Assembly (NCBI GenBank): GCA_900318175.1
Contig: ONJQ01000028.1
Coordinates: 1 to 63,053 of the forward strand
From: an uncultured Bacteroidales bacterium
Lineage (GTDB): Bacteria > Bacteroidota > Bacteroidia > Bacteroidales > P3
Length of the DNA: 63,053 bases
Reading direction: 5' to 3'
Shown here piece after piece: positions 53,126-61,837 of this stretch (its first letter is position 1; each line of letters opens with the position of its first letter). A program made the position numbers and the translations under genes. The notes under the pieces were generated by a model that made no database searches, had not been told where the DNA came from, and saw only the letters and a program-made list of their open reading frames with translations.

Positions 53126-53820
53126 ACAGAGATCTCTTGGTGCGCCTCGCCATTAAGACGGGGCTCTACCCCAGCATGATGAAGCTGGACAATCGGATAC
53201 AGATGCACCGCCAGAACAAGGCCTTCGCCCAATACGGCCTCGAAACCCTGCAGCAGGCCGACGCGGCAGCCACCGAGGCCCAATGCCGCCTCTTCCTCAC
53301 CTTCGGAACCCTGCTGGGGGCTTACCGCAACAAGGGGTTTATCCCCTACGACTGCGATTTGGACACGGGCATGATGCACAGCGAGTACAACGATGACTTC
53401 ATTCCGTGTATGGAACGGGCCGGGCTGAAACACATACGCCGTTATTACGTGAAGGCGACGGGCCGCATCTGCGAGGATAAGTTTGACTATAAGGGTGTGC
53501 ATATCGACGTCCATCATTATTACCCCGACGGCGAGGGGAACCTGTATTGCGACCTTTGTCTGCCCCATGAATCAAAGGACTGGCGCACCGCCAACAAGAC
53601 GGACGGTTTCCCCTCCATCATCCGGACGTGCCCGGACACGGAACTGGAACGGACCCCATTTCTCGGCATTGAGTGCTACAGGCCCGTGAAGACTGTCGAA
53701 TGGTTGAAAACGCTATATGGCGAACATTTTATGACCCCTGACCCGAAATGGTCTATGAACGACCATAAGCAACGGGCTCAGAGCCATGGAGAGCGTCTGT
53801 TTAGGATAGAATATCGGTAG
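53122..53820 (+). CDS. LicD-family (phospho/phosphono) transferase
   Basis: A 232-residue protein with the LicD core 'FLTFGTLLGAYRNKGFIPYD' followed by CDLD (62-81): a GTxLG loop and paired acidic residues of the nucleotidyltransferase fold. 'DYKGVHIDVHHYYPDG' gives the second acidic strand. LicD proteins transfer phosphocholine from CDP-choline to surface sugars. Here, last in a phosphonate operon and coupled by ATGA, it is the likely transferase that moves the CMP-activated phosphonate to a glycan or lipid. Acceptor unknown. Confidence 0.88.
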   Translation: MNRDLLVRLAIKTGLYPSMMKLDNRIQMHRQNKAFAQYGLETLQQADAAATEAQCRLFLTFGTLLGAYRNKGFIPYDCDLDTGMMHSEYNDDFIPCMERAGLKHIRRYYVKATGRICEDKFDYKGVHIDVHHYYPDGEGNLYCDLCLPHESKDWRTANKTDGFPSIIRTCPDTELERTPFLGIECYRPVKTVEWLKTLYGEHFMTPDPKWSMNDHKQRAQSHGERLFRIEYR

Positions 53821-53863
53821 TAAATCCCCCCTGCATATCGTATCTTTCCCCCTGACTTTTTTG

Positions 53864-55069
53864 CTAATTGAGCCAGTGGCGCGGGTTGAGGGGGTCGGTG
53901 CCGTACCAGAGTTGGAAGCTGAACTGTGATGTAGGCTCGTCGGACTGGTAGACTGTGCCGATGCTCTGACCACCGCTGACTTTGGCTCCTGCCTTTACGC
54001 TGACGGTGCCGAGGCCGGCATAGACGGTGAGATACTTGCCATGGCGAAGGATGACCCCGTTGGAACCGTCGGGTGCCTCGAATATTCTGGCCACGACGCC
54101 AGCAGCCACAGCGCGGACATTTGTCCCCGGGGTGCAGTTGAGGTCTATGCCCAGGTTGCGGTTCTGCCCACCGGAGGCTCGGGTGTAGAGTCCATATTCA
54201 CGCGCCACAGATTTGTAATGGACAGGCCAAGGCATACGGCCTTTGTTTTGCACAAAATCGGCCGAGGCGGCATCGCCGGCTGCCGGGACCGCACCGCTGC
54301 ATTTGCTGCCTGATGCGGGCTTGGTTCCGCCACTCTTGGCCACTTCGGCGTTGATGAGTTGCTGGATTTGCTGCTGGAGTTGGCGTTTCTGTTGCTCTTT
54401 CTTGTTTATCTGCTGTTGCAGGGTGCGCTCGCTCTGCTGGCTCTTGTCCAGGCTCCTTTGATGTTGCTGCTGCTCGCGGGTGAGGGCCTGCCGCTGTTTA
54501 CGCTCCTGCGCCAGGAGTGTGCTCTTCTCGTTGCGCTGGCGTTGAAGGTCGAGGTCGATGTTTGTGAAGAGCTGCTCTTTCCTCTTGATGGCAGCAGCCT
54601 GGTGTTTACGGTATCGCGAGTACTCCTTGAAGTACTTCATCTTGAGATAGGTAAGATTGTAGGTGGTGTTGTCGAACAGGAGCGTGGCGGAGTTCACATT
54701 GCCACGGAGACCATACAGCGTGCGGACAATGAGGGCATACTCGGCCTTCATGCTGTCAATTTGGCCGCGGACCACCCGCAGGGAATCCTCCGTGCGGGTG
54801 ATCTGGCGGTCAAGGTGTGACATCTGGCTGTTGATGTTGTTGATAAGTTTGTTGCGTTCGTCGATGCGCTGGTTGATGAGTTTAATCTGACGGGTGCGGT
54901 TGCGGGTGTCTTTCCGGGCTTTGCCCAGTTCAGAAGTGAGCCGCTCGATTTCTTTCTCGATGCGGGCTTTGTCGCGTTCGAGTTGTTTCTTGTTTTGTCC
55001 CGATGCGGCGGGGGCTACCAAGAGGATGGCGAGCAGCAGGGGAAGTGTTTTCTTTACAACAGTCAGCAT
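53864..55069 (-). CDS. EnvC-like murein hydrolase activator (degenerate LytM)
   Basis: A 401-residue exported protein (signal 'LPLLLAILLVAPAASGQ'). Residues about 25-260 are a long coiled coil ('RARIEKEIERLTSELGK'-type heptads and a Gln-rich 'RQLQQQIQQLINAEV'). Residues about 285-400 are a LytM/M23 fold. The zinc ligands are replaced: Asn in 'NRNLGIDLNC' (His expected), Gly in 'VYAGLG' and Ser in 'QFSFQLW', so it should not be catalytic. EnvC and NlpD activate amidases at the septum in the same way. It lies 23 nt downstream of the PPi-PFK gene. Confidence 0.88.
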   Translation of the reverse strand: MLTVVKKTLPLLLAILLVAPAASGQNKKQLERDKARIEKEIERLTSELGKARKDTRNRTRQIKLINQRIDERNKLINNINSQMSHLDRQITRTEDSLRVVRGQIDSMKAEYALIVRTLYGLRGNVNSATLLFDNTTYNLTYLKMKYFKEYSRYRKHQAAAIKRKEQLFTNIDLDLQRQRNEKSTLLAQERKQRQALTREQQQHQRSLDKSQQSERTLQQQINKKEQQKRQLQQQIQQLINAEVAKSGGTKPASGSKCSGAVPAAGDAASADFVQNKGRMPWPVHYKSVAREYGLYTRASGGQNRNLGIDLNCTPGTNVRAVAAGVVARIFEAPDGSNGVILRHGKYLTVYAGLGTVSVKAGAKVSGGQSIGTVYQSDEPTSQFSFQLWYGTDPLNPRHWLN

Positions 55070-55092
55070 GTTTCTTCTTTTTTCAATGTGGG

Positions 55093-56325
55093 TTATTTCC
55101 AGTTGAGGATGCGCATGAAGTCGTATTCCTCAGGGTTGGGAAGGTAGGCTTTGGCGGCCTCGTAGTCGGCGGGGGTGATGTAGTCCATGATGTCGTTGAT
55201 GTAGGACTGCACTTTGTTGGTGTTGACGTTTACCTGACGGGGAGGAATCTTGCCTGTGAGGGGGTCCTGAAGGTCTTTGAGGTAGAGGGGCGAGACGTTG
55301 CCCTGATGGTCGGAGTAGACCATGCAGCCCGTGCAGCCTTGGTTGAAGAGGGTGTGGACTCCCATGCCCATGAGGGAGCAGTAGGTGAGGTCGAAGGCTA
55401 TGGGGGTATGGCAGCGGATTTCGTAGCCCACCTCGACGGGACGGCTCTTCACTTTAAGGCCGAGGGCCTTGACTTTGTGCTCCAGCAGGTCGTTAAAGAT
55501 ATGGGCCTTTGAGACTTTGCCCAGCTCGGGGTGGCCGTGGTCGTCATAGCTGAAGTGGATACCGGAATTCTTGATTTCCTCATCGGAGAGGCTGTGGAAG
55601 ACACCTTCGGAAATCATGGCGCAGCCATAGTTGATGCCCATGATTTTGCGCTTGACGATGCAGCTGACGACGAGATTGATAATCTTGTCGACGGTGATCT
55701 CGGTCTTGTTGAAGAATTCGGGAATGACGACCATGGGGTAATGGCAAGCGCCAGCGATGCCGAGTGCCAGGTGGCCGGCGGAACGTCCCATGGCGGAGAC
55801 GACGAACCAGTTCTCCGAAGTGCGTGCATCCTCCATCACGGCGGTGCAGATGACGGTGCCCTGAGCCTTGGCGCTGTTGTAGCCGAAGGTGGGGGAGCCG
55901 TTGGGGAGAGGCAGGTCGTTGTCGATGGTTTTGGGCACGTGGATGTTGGCAATGGGGTAGTGTTTGCTCTCCAGGAACTTTGCAATGCGGTTGGCGGTGG
56001 AGGCGGTGTCGTCGCCACCCACGGTCACCAGCAGTTTCACCTCGTTGTCGGTGAAGAACGCCAGGTTGAAACGTTTCTCGAAGTCCTCGTCAGTGGGTTT
56101 GAATCGGCTCATCTTCAAGATACTGCCACCCTTATTGAAAATCTCGTCAGCTGTGAGGAAGTCGAGATCCTGCATGCGGGGTTTGTCGGTGAAGAGGGCG
56201 CTGTAGCCGCCATGAAGGCCTATCACGCGGTAGCCGTCTCTGAGGAAAGTTTTGGCCACGGAGGCCACCACGGTGTTCATTCCGGGGGCAGGACCGCCGC
56301 CCGTGAGGATTGCTATACTTTTCAT
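55093..56325 (-). CDS. Pyrophosphate-dependent phosphofructokinase
   Basis: A 410-residue phosphofructokinase. 'AILTGGGPAPGMNTVV' opens the fold. 'VTVGGDDTAST' (GGDD at 103-106) has Asp where ATP enzymes have Gly, and 'VPKTIDNDLPLPNG' (131-137) has Lys where ATP enzymes have Gly; together these mark pyrophosphate as phosphoryl donor. 'SAMGRSAGHLALGIAGACHY' binds fructose 6-phosphate. It catalyses the reversible PPi-F6P/F1,6BP reaction in glycolysis and gluconeogenesis, sparing ATP in fermenters. It starts 13 nt after the stop of the upstream hypothetical gene. Confidence 0.93.
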   Translation of the reverse strand: MKSIAILTGGGPAPGMNTVVASVAKTFLRDGYRVIGLHGGYSALFTDKPRMQDLDFLTADEIFNKGGSILKMSRFKPTDEDFEKRFNLAFFTDNEVKLLVTVGGDDTASTANRIAKFLESKHYPIANIHVPKTIDNDLPLPNGSPTFGYNSAKAQGTVICTAVMEDARTSENWFVVSAMGRSAGHLALGIAGACHYPMVVIPEFFNKTEITVDKIINLVVSCIVKRKIMGINYGCAMISEGVFHSLSDEEIKNSGIHFSYDDHGHPELGKVSKAHIFNDLLEHKVKALGLKVKSRPVEVGYEIRCHTPIAFDLTYCSLMGMGVHTLFNQGCTGCMVYSDHQGNVSPLYLKDLQDPLTGKIPPRQVNVNTNKVQSYINDIMDYITPADYEAAKAYLPNPEEYDFMRILNWK

Positions 56326-56338
56326 CTCTGTTTAGTGT

Positions 56339-57499
56339 TTATTGTTGGTTGGATAATAATTTCTTCAGTTCGTCGACGGTCACTATGACCCTGATGCTGT
56401 CGCCGCCATAGGGGGAGGCGTAGAGGTAAACGGCTTCCACACCTGCCTTGACCAGGTGGGTGGCCAGACGGCTCCCCTCGGTGGTAGTGTAGGTGTGCAG
56501 GATGGCCTCTTCGAGAGCCTGGCGCTGCTGCTCACTGCCCCTGAGGTTGCTCATGGCGGCCTCCGTCAGGCTGTAGGTATAGGTGAGCCTGCGGGCCTCG
56601 CGGTCCAGCTTGCAACTCACCAGCTTGGTTTGGGCGTCGACCTGGAGGGGGCATTGTCCGTCCACATCGTTGGCAATAATCTGCACTTGGTCCATGTGGT
56701 TGCCGGTGTTGCCGAGACCGCGTTCAAAAACGGTGTTCCACATCCATGGCTCGATGACCATCACCACCGAGTCGGTCTGTTTCTCATTCATATAGACGTG
56801 GCGCAGTGTCACCTCACCCTTGTAGGCGGAAAAGGCAAGGTGGTTGGCCGTGTCCCGCACCAAATCGTAGGCGCGGTCCTTGCGCACCAAGTCCATATTC
56901 TCCTGCACGTATTGCTTCACTTCCGGCCAGTAGCCGTCGGGGTATAGATATACGGTGGTCATGGCATTCTTTACACCGTCATACATACACTTTGCCATCA
57001 CCTCGTTCTCGCCCACCTGGTGGGGAAGACGGCTATTGATGCGGCGTGCCAGACTGGCCACAAATGTCCGCGCCTGTTCCTCAAGCGATGGAGCGAGGGA
57101 GTTCCGTATGTCTTCAGGGGTGAAATTGAAAGCGGCTGAACCTCCGTTTATCTTCTCGGCTACGGGCAGCTTTATAAGCATCCGCAAATCGTATTGATGG
57201 TACAGCAGCGGGCTCACGTCCCATAGTTCGTTGTGGCAAAGATAGTCCAGATACCAGTCGGCCTCCTTCACATCGTAGCCTTTTTCCATGGCATACTCTA
57301 TCCGCAGAAAGCGGCCGTCGTGGTTAAGGTTCACGCCCACCAACGACATGTGGTTCTCTTTGTCGTAATAGGGTATCAACCCTTTGATGGTCTGCCCAAG
57401 TTCTATCAAGTCCGCCAATTCTTCGAGGTCGGGCTCCTGGGCTCGCACCGGGGCCCACAGAAGGGTCAAGACAATAAGCAATAGACTAATTCTTTTCAT
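56339..57499 (-). CDS. Exported protein of unknown function
   Basis: A 386-residue protein with signal peptide 'MKRISLLLIVLTLLWAPVRAQ'. It has no recognised domain. Features seen: acidic start after the signal ('EPDLEELADLIELG'), a mixed alpha/beta body with several Trp/Tyr-rich segments ('YWPEVKQYVQENMDLVRKD', 'VIEPWMWNTVFERGLGN') and a C-terminal 'VTVDELKKLLSN' helix. It overlaps lplA by 14 nt and precedes the PPi-PFK gene by 13 nt. It is probably periplasmic. Confidence 0.75.
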   Translation of the reverse strand: MKRISLLLIVLTLLWAPVRAQEPDLEELADLIELGQTIKGLIPYYDKENHMSLVGVNLNHDGRFLRIEYAMEKGYDVKEADWYLDYLCHNELWDVSPLLYHQYDLRMLIKLPVAEKINGGSAAFNFTPEDIRNSLAPSLEEQARTFVASLARRINSRLPHQVGENEVMAKCMYDGVKNAMTTVYLYPDGYWPEVKQYVQENMDLVRKDRAYDLVRDTANHLAFSAYKGEVTLRHVYMNEKQTDSVVMVIEPWMWNTVFERGLGNTGNHMDQVQIIANDVDGQCPLQVDAQTKLVSCKLDREARRLTYTYSLTEAAMSNLRGSEQQRQALEEAILHTYTTTEGSRLATHLVKAGVEAVYLYASPYGGDSIRVIVTVDELKKLLSNQQ

Positions 57500-58454
57500 A
57501 TAGCATTTGGATTATATCGGTCAGTATTTGGCTGTTTTCACAATCATCCACTTTCGGGGGCTCCGATGTCGACGCTCCCGTCAACCTGCGCTGTGCCTCG
57601 GCAATTGCATCGGGGAAGAGGGAATCTGACGCTATCTGCACACTTCTTATCACGCCCGCGGCCTGGTCCACCTCGGCCGACAGGGCCACCTCGCCCCACT
57701 CGAATTGTGCCGACCGCCCAACACGGAATTCCCGCCAGCGGCCATATTTCCACTCAGCACTGGCAAACTCATCGCGCAGAGCCTTCACGGCGGGCAGGGC
57801 TGCCAGCTGGTCGAAGTCTAAACGTTGCGCCGTGCCGTACTCCCGTTCAAAGGCCTCCACCAACAGGGGCGCAAGACCCTCAGCAGTGATGGTGGGCACC
57901 AGCTCCGAAAGGTTTACTATACGGCTCTGCACCGAGGCCACGCCATGCTTCTGCAACTTGGAGGGCTTGGGCTTGAGGTAGCGTTGCAGCTCCTCCACGT
58001 CGGTACGTATCAGTATGGTACCGTGGTGCAACCGGTTGTCCGCACCGCGGGCAAAAGCGTTGCCCGAGAACTTCCGGCCTTCGACCAGTATGTCGTTCCT
58101 CCCGCTCACCTCGGTCCTCAGCCCGAAGTGTTCCACAGCATCCTGCACCACATGCATCTGCCGTGCTGTGTCATAGCTCTCGTTGGGGGCCACAAAGGTG
58201 AAGTTGAGATTGCCCATGTCGTGGTAGACAGCTCCCCCGCCCGTGCGGCGGCGCATCAGGTGGCCTCCGTCGGCTTCGAGCCGCGCAAGGTCGCACTCAG
58301 CGTAGGGGTTTTGGTTCTGCCCAATCACTACGGTGCGTCGGTTACGCCAAAGGTACAGCACCGCTCCCCCATCCAAACGCTGCGTGAAAAGGTGGTTCTC
58401 AACAGCAATGTTGAGGTACGGGTTGAACTGGTTACTGATTACAATTTGCGGCAC
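57486..58454 (-). CDS. lplA: Lipoate-protein ligase A
   Basis: A 322-residue ligase. 'VVIGQNQNPYAECDLARLEA' and 'LMRRRTGGGAVYHDMGNLNF' form the lipoyl-AMP binding site, and 'GRNDILVEGRKFSGNAFA' carries the catalytic Lys. The C-terminal accessory domain is present. It attaches exogenous lipoate to E2 or GcvH proteins. It is first in the unit lplA - hypothetical - PPi-PFK - envC. Confidence 0.94.
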   Translation of the reverse strand: MPQIVISNQFNPYLNIAVENHLFTQRLDGGAVLYLWRNRRTVVIGQNQNPYAECDLARLEADGGHLMRRRTGGGAVYHDMGNLNFTFVAPNESYDTARQMHVVQDAVEHFGLRTEVSGRNDILVEGRKFSGNAFARGADNRLHHGTILIRTDVEELQRYLKPKPSKLQKHGVASVQSRIVNLSELVPTITAEGLAPLLVEAFEREYGTAQRLDFDQLAALPAVKALRDEFASAEWKYGRWREFRVGRSAQFEWGEVALSAEVDQAAGVIRSVQIASDSLFPDAIAEAQRRLTGASTSEPPKVDDCENSQILTDIIQMLYEKN

Positions 58455-58535
58455 GACCTGAACAAAAGATTATATCGAATAATTATTTAACTATCTATCA
58501 ACTCTATATATATCAATCAAATCCGCCCTCCCCTA

Positions 58536-59573
58536 TCAGAACAACCTCTCCAAGTCGGTGGATATGGAGATGTAGTTGGGGGCTTGGGCAAAGTGGTAGT
58601 TGTTGCGGGCATAACTGATGTTGAAACCCTTCACAGTAAAGCCTATGCCAAAGGAGAAACCGGAGGTGTTGAAACGGTCGGCAGCTTTCATCTCCACCAT
58701 CTGCCTGTAGCTGTAGCCCACAAGCAGGTGGAGGCTCTTGCCGAGGGTCAATTCCACACCCACGTTGACGTGGCGCCCCAGATTGTCCAGCGTCCGCTCC
58801 AAGGGGGTCATGCCCGTCACTTGGCCGGTGAAAGGGTCGGTTACGGACGAGGGATTCAATGGGTCTTCGTATGCCAGATTCCATTTCTGCAACTCGTTGA
58901 GCGAGAACATGAGACAGAACGGGGCATCCTGCAGTTTGTACGACCCTGCCACCGAGAGCTCGAAAGGCAAAGACTCCGTCGAGCCGTCGAAGGTGCTGAG
59001 CTGCGCACCGATGTTGCGTCCCATGAGGGTGGCGGCGAAGGCTTTGTTGGTGGAGATGTAGGTGGCGGCAAGGTCGAAAGCAAGCGCGAAAGCGGTGTAG
59101 GACTCGTAGTGCGAGAGGATAGGCTTGAAATTGACGCCCACGCTGACGTGGTCGTCCACGGCATGGCCCCAGCCGACGGTCATCACATAGTCCGCAGCCG
59201 AGAAGGTACCCGTGGGCTGGTCGTTCTCGTCGTAACCCGCAAAACGCCCATAGCTGCCGAACTGGAAGCCGAAGGTGAGGGTGCCAATCCCCTTAAAGGT
59301 GTGGCCGTATGCCGCCGACCCGAAATTAGAACCGGCAAACACATTCACAAAGCCAAGGGCTAGCTTGTTGTTCAGCCCCTCGCCTATCAGCGAAGGATTG
59401 CCCAAGGCCACGGGCAGGTCTGCGCCATAAAGAGAGAGGAAGTCAAAGCCCATACCTGCGGCCTGAGCCGAGGCTGGCATGTCGAGGACGGACAGCGCCG
59501 ACATGCCGGCCACTTGGGCGCGTGCGGCTCCGAGGCTGAACATCAGCAGGACAAAAGCCAAGACTTTCCTCAT
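58536..59573 (-). CDS. porQ: Type IX secretion system protein PorQ
   Basis: A 345-residue outer-membrane beta-barrel protein of the FadL-like superfamily (signal to 'AARAQ'). It opens with 'LSVLDMPASAQAAGMGFDFL' and then 'VALGNPSLIGEGLNNKLALG', the PorQ/PorV-type start. 'GTFSAADYVMTVGWGHAVDD' and 'LMGRNIGAQLSTFDGSTESL' support PorQ. PorQ works with PorU, PorV and PorZ in the T9SS attachment complex that removes CTDs and anchors cargo, and it fits the four cargo genes in the window. It is monocistronic, 81 bp from lplA. Confidence 0.88.
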   Translation of the reverse strand: MRKVLAFVLLMFSLGAARAQVAGMSALSVLDMPASAQAAGMGFDFLSLYGADLPVALGNPSLIGEGLNNKLALGFVNVFAGSNFGSAAYGHTFKGIGTLTFGFQFGSYGRFAGYDENDQPTGTFSAADYVMTVGWGHAVDDHVSVGVNFKPILSHYESYTAFALAFDLAATYISTNKAFAATLMGRNIGAQLSTFDGSTESLPFELSVAGSYKLQDAPFCLMFSLNELQKWNLAYEDPLNPSSVTDPFTGQVTGMTPLERTLDNLGRHVNVGVELTLGKSLHLLVGYSYRQMVEMKAADRFNTSGFSFGIGFTVKGFNISYARNNYHFAQAPNYISISTDLERLF

Positions 59574-59603
59574 CTATCGGTTATGCATTAATCTTTATTA
59601 TAC

Positions 59604-59740
59604 ATTAGGGGGTTAAAGTGGTGGTCGTAAGGGGAGGACTCGGAGGAAAGTCTGAAGGTGTAAACCCTTCGCATTGCCTGAGCCATCGCCCATATATTAC
59701 CAGCGGCTGTTTGCCACCCACTTTAACTCCCATTAATAAT
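59604..59740. repeat. Imperfect inverted-repeat element between porQ and kamA
   Basis: GTTAAAGTGG at 59612-59621 is repeated in inverse at 59718-59727 (CCACTTTAAC), and the flanks continue to match over about 20 bp each (ATTAGGGGG against TAATGGGAG). The 96-bp interior has no gene. Structure suggests a small mobile or regulatory element. Confidence 0.5.
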
Positions 59741-59760
59741 CATCTGCGGTTGCAGCCGTA

Positions 59761-61017
59761 TCAGCCGTTGCGCTTCTTGTTGCGCTCGTGGCGCATCAGG
59801 TGGCTGGGCTCAAGAGCCATGCGGTCGGTCTCCAACAGCGAGGCTACGCCCTCGTCCACTTTGCGCTGAGCCTGGCAGGCCTCGCAGTGGCACTCCTCGT
59901 GGTACTCACGCGGCTCGGTGTAGGTGGTGATGACACCCTCGAAATTGCGGAGGATAACCTTGTTGGGGCTCTGAGAAATGACGTAGTTGGGCATGACAGG
60001 GGTCTTGCCGCCACCACCGGGGGCGTCCACCACAAAGGTGGGAACGGCAAAGCCGCTGGTGTGTCCGCGCAGGTTCTCGATGATTTCGATACCCTTGCTG
60101 ACGGGGGTGCGGAAATGCTCCAGACCCATGCTCAAATCGCACTGGTAGATGTAGTAGGGGCGCACGCGGTTCTTCACCAACTCGTGCATCAGTTTCTTCA
60201 TCACGTGCACGCAATCGTTCACGCCGCGCAGCAGCACCGTCTGGTTGCCCAGGGGAATGCCGGCGTTGGCCAGTTTGGCAACGGCGGCTTGTGCCTCGGG
60301 GGTCATCTCGTTGGGGTGGTTGAAGTGGGTGTTCAGCCAGATGGGGTGGTATTTCTTCAGCATGTTGCAGAGGTCGTCGGTGATGCGCTGGGGGCAGACA
60401 ACAGGCGTGCGGCTGCCGATGCGGACAATCTCGACATGAGGAATGGCGCGGAGGCGGGAGATGATATACTCCAGCTTGGCATCGCTCACCATCAGGGCGT
60501 CGCCACCCGAGAGGAGAACGTCGCGCACTTCGGGAGTACGCTCGATATACTGGAGGCACTTCTCAATGCGCTCCTGGGGCGACTCGTCGTCCTTTTGGCC
60601 GGCGAAACGGCGGCGGGTGCAATGGCGGCAGTACATGGAGCACATGTCAGTAATGAGGAACAGCACACGGTCCGGGTAGCGGTGTGTCAGTCCGGGAGCG
60701 GGCGAATCCTCGTCCTCATGCAGCGGGTCGTTCAAATCGGCGGGGGCGATGTTGCACTCGGCACCCTGCGGGATGCACTGACGACGGATGGGGTCGTAGG
60801 GGTCGTTAGGGTCGATAAGACTCAAATAGTAAGGCGTAATTGCCATGCGGAACTTGGCAAGGGCTTTCTTGATGCCCTCAGCCTCCTCGGCGGAGAAGGT
60901 GAAGTACTTGCTCAGTTCCTCATAGGTCTCGATGCGGTTCTTGACCTGCCATTTCCAATCGTTCCACTGCTCGTCGGTGACAGCGGGGAAAAGTTCTTTT
61001 CTGCGGTTGACTTTCAT
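59761..61017 (-). CDS. kamA: Lysine 2,3-aminomutase
   Basis: A 418-residue radical SAM/PLP enzyme, about the length of the clostridial enzyme. The cluster motif is 'MCSMYCRHCTRRR' (Cys126, Cys130, Cys133). The PLP lysine is in 'VVDAPGGGGKTPVMP', and 'CHCEACQ' near the C-terminus gives structural zinc ligands. It isomerises L-lysine to L-beta-lysine, the first step of lysine fermentation. Its promoter is at 61096-61103. Kdd, a later enzyme of the same pathway, is the next gene on this strand, though 0.9 kb upstream. Confidence 0.95.
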   Translation of the reverse strand: MKVNRRKELFPAVTDEQWNDWKWQVKNRIETYEELSKYFTFSAEEAEGIKKALAKFRMAITPYYLSLIDPNDPYDPIRRQCIPQGAECNIAPADLNDPLHEDEDSPAPGLTHRYPDRVLFLITDMCSMYCRHCTRRRFAGQKDDESPQERIEKCLQYIERTPEVRDVLLSGGDALMVSDAKLEYIISRLRAIPHVEIVRIGSRTPVVCPQRITDDLCNMLKKYHPIWLNTHFNHPNEMTPEAQAAVAKLANAGIPLGNQTVLLRGVNDCVHVMKKLMHELVKNRVRPYYIYQCDLSMGLEHFRTPVSKGIEIIENLRGHTSGFAVPTFVVDAPGGGGKTPVMPNYVISQSPNKVILRNFEGVITTYTEPREYHEECHCEACQAQRKVDEGVASLLETDRMALEPSHLMRHERNKKRNG

Positions 61018-61095
61018 AAAATATGATGTTTATATTATTATCTGTCAAAAATATAGTATATATATTGCTGCGCCGCTGGCACAACAAACACGATG

Positions 61096-61103
61096 CAAAG
61101 ATA
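61096..61103 (-). promoter_or_regulatory. -7 box for kamA
   Basis: TATCTTTG followed by CATCG on the minus strand, preceded by TTTTTTCG, 78 nt upstream of the ATG at 61017. Confidence 0.65.
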
Positions 61104-61709
61104 CGAAAAAAAATCCAATTATGAACACAAATCTCTTCACCTGTTGTCAATCCGAGCCGTTCGGACCGCAACAAGCAGTTTTTTTCAGCCTCCGCGACGG
61201 TGAGCCCAAGGGGCGCTCTCGGTCCACTCTTGGTCCACTCTTTATTCCCCATTTTTTGTTCAGTTTCCTAATTGTTCTCTAAGGTTTGACGAAGAACTAT
61301 TAAAGAACGATACAATGAGGATGGGAGAAGGAGCGAACCTACAGTTAGTTAGCTCCGACCATGCCGTTCTCGAATCCGCCGTTTGGAGGGTTTTCTCGCT
61401 TTTGTTGAAACGGCGACCGAATAGTATTGGGAATTGGCATTGGCGGTGAAGTTGTTGCGGATGTGCGAATAATCCGCTCCCTTGGAGACATGGTGGTGGT
61501 AGGTGCTGGTCAGCGAGGGGGGCAGGTGGTCCCAGAGACATCTGACGCCCACTTCGGCTTAGGCGTATGGGACGTACCAATAGGTATGGAAAATGCACAT
61601 GGCACCGATGGACGAAAAGGCATGGAAGCCACTGGAGTGGTTGTAGCGCAACAGGAGCGTGTCGCGGAGCTGCTCGCTGGGATTGAGGCGCAAGCGGACA
61701 AAAAAGAAC

Positions 61710-61739
61710 AGCTGCCTGAAAATGTATTTTCAGACAGCT
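61710..61739 (-). terminator. Second hairpin downstream of kdd
   Basis: Arms of 14 nt (61710-61723 and 61726-61739) pair with one mismatch. On the minus strand a T-rich TTCTTTTTTG follows, so it is probably a rho-independent terminator, backup for kdd or relic of a lost gene. Confidence 0.6.
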
Positions 61740-61800
61740 GATAATCAACTCACAGGAAAACCATAAAAAATGGCAACCTGCGTTCCTTACATAACCTCAC

Positions 61801-61837
61801 AAAAAAAACTGCTGCGAGGGTATACCTCACAGCAGTT
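61801..61837 (-). terminator. Terminator of kdd
   Basis: On the minus strand AACTGCTG...CAGCAGTT arms with an inner GAGG/CCTC stem are followed by about nine T. It lies 78 nt after the kdd stop. Confidence 0.88.

Noticed and set aside
59788-61026. 412-codon open frame opposite kamA, and a similar one opposite kdd (61891-63018)
   Set aside because: Both mirror well-identified genes and show no domain of their own.
61427-61741. 104-codon plus-strand frame in the kamA-kdd gap
   Set aside because: It ends inside a hairpin, has no ribosome site or promoter box, and the opposite strand reads more like old coding DNA.
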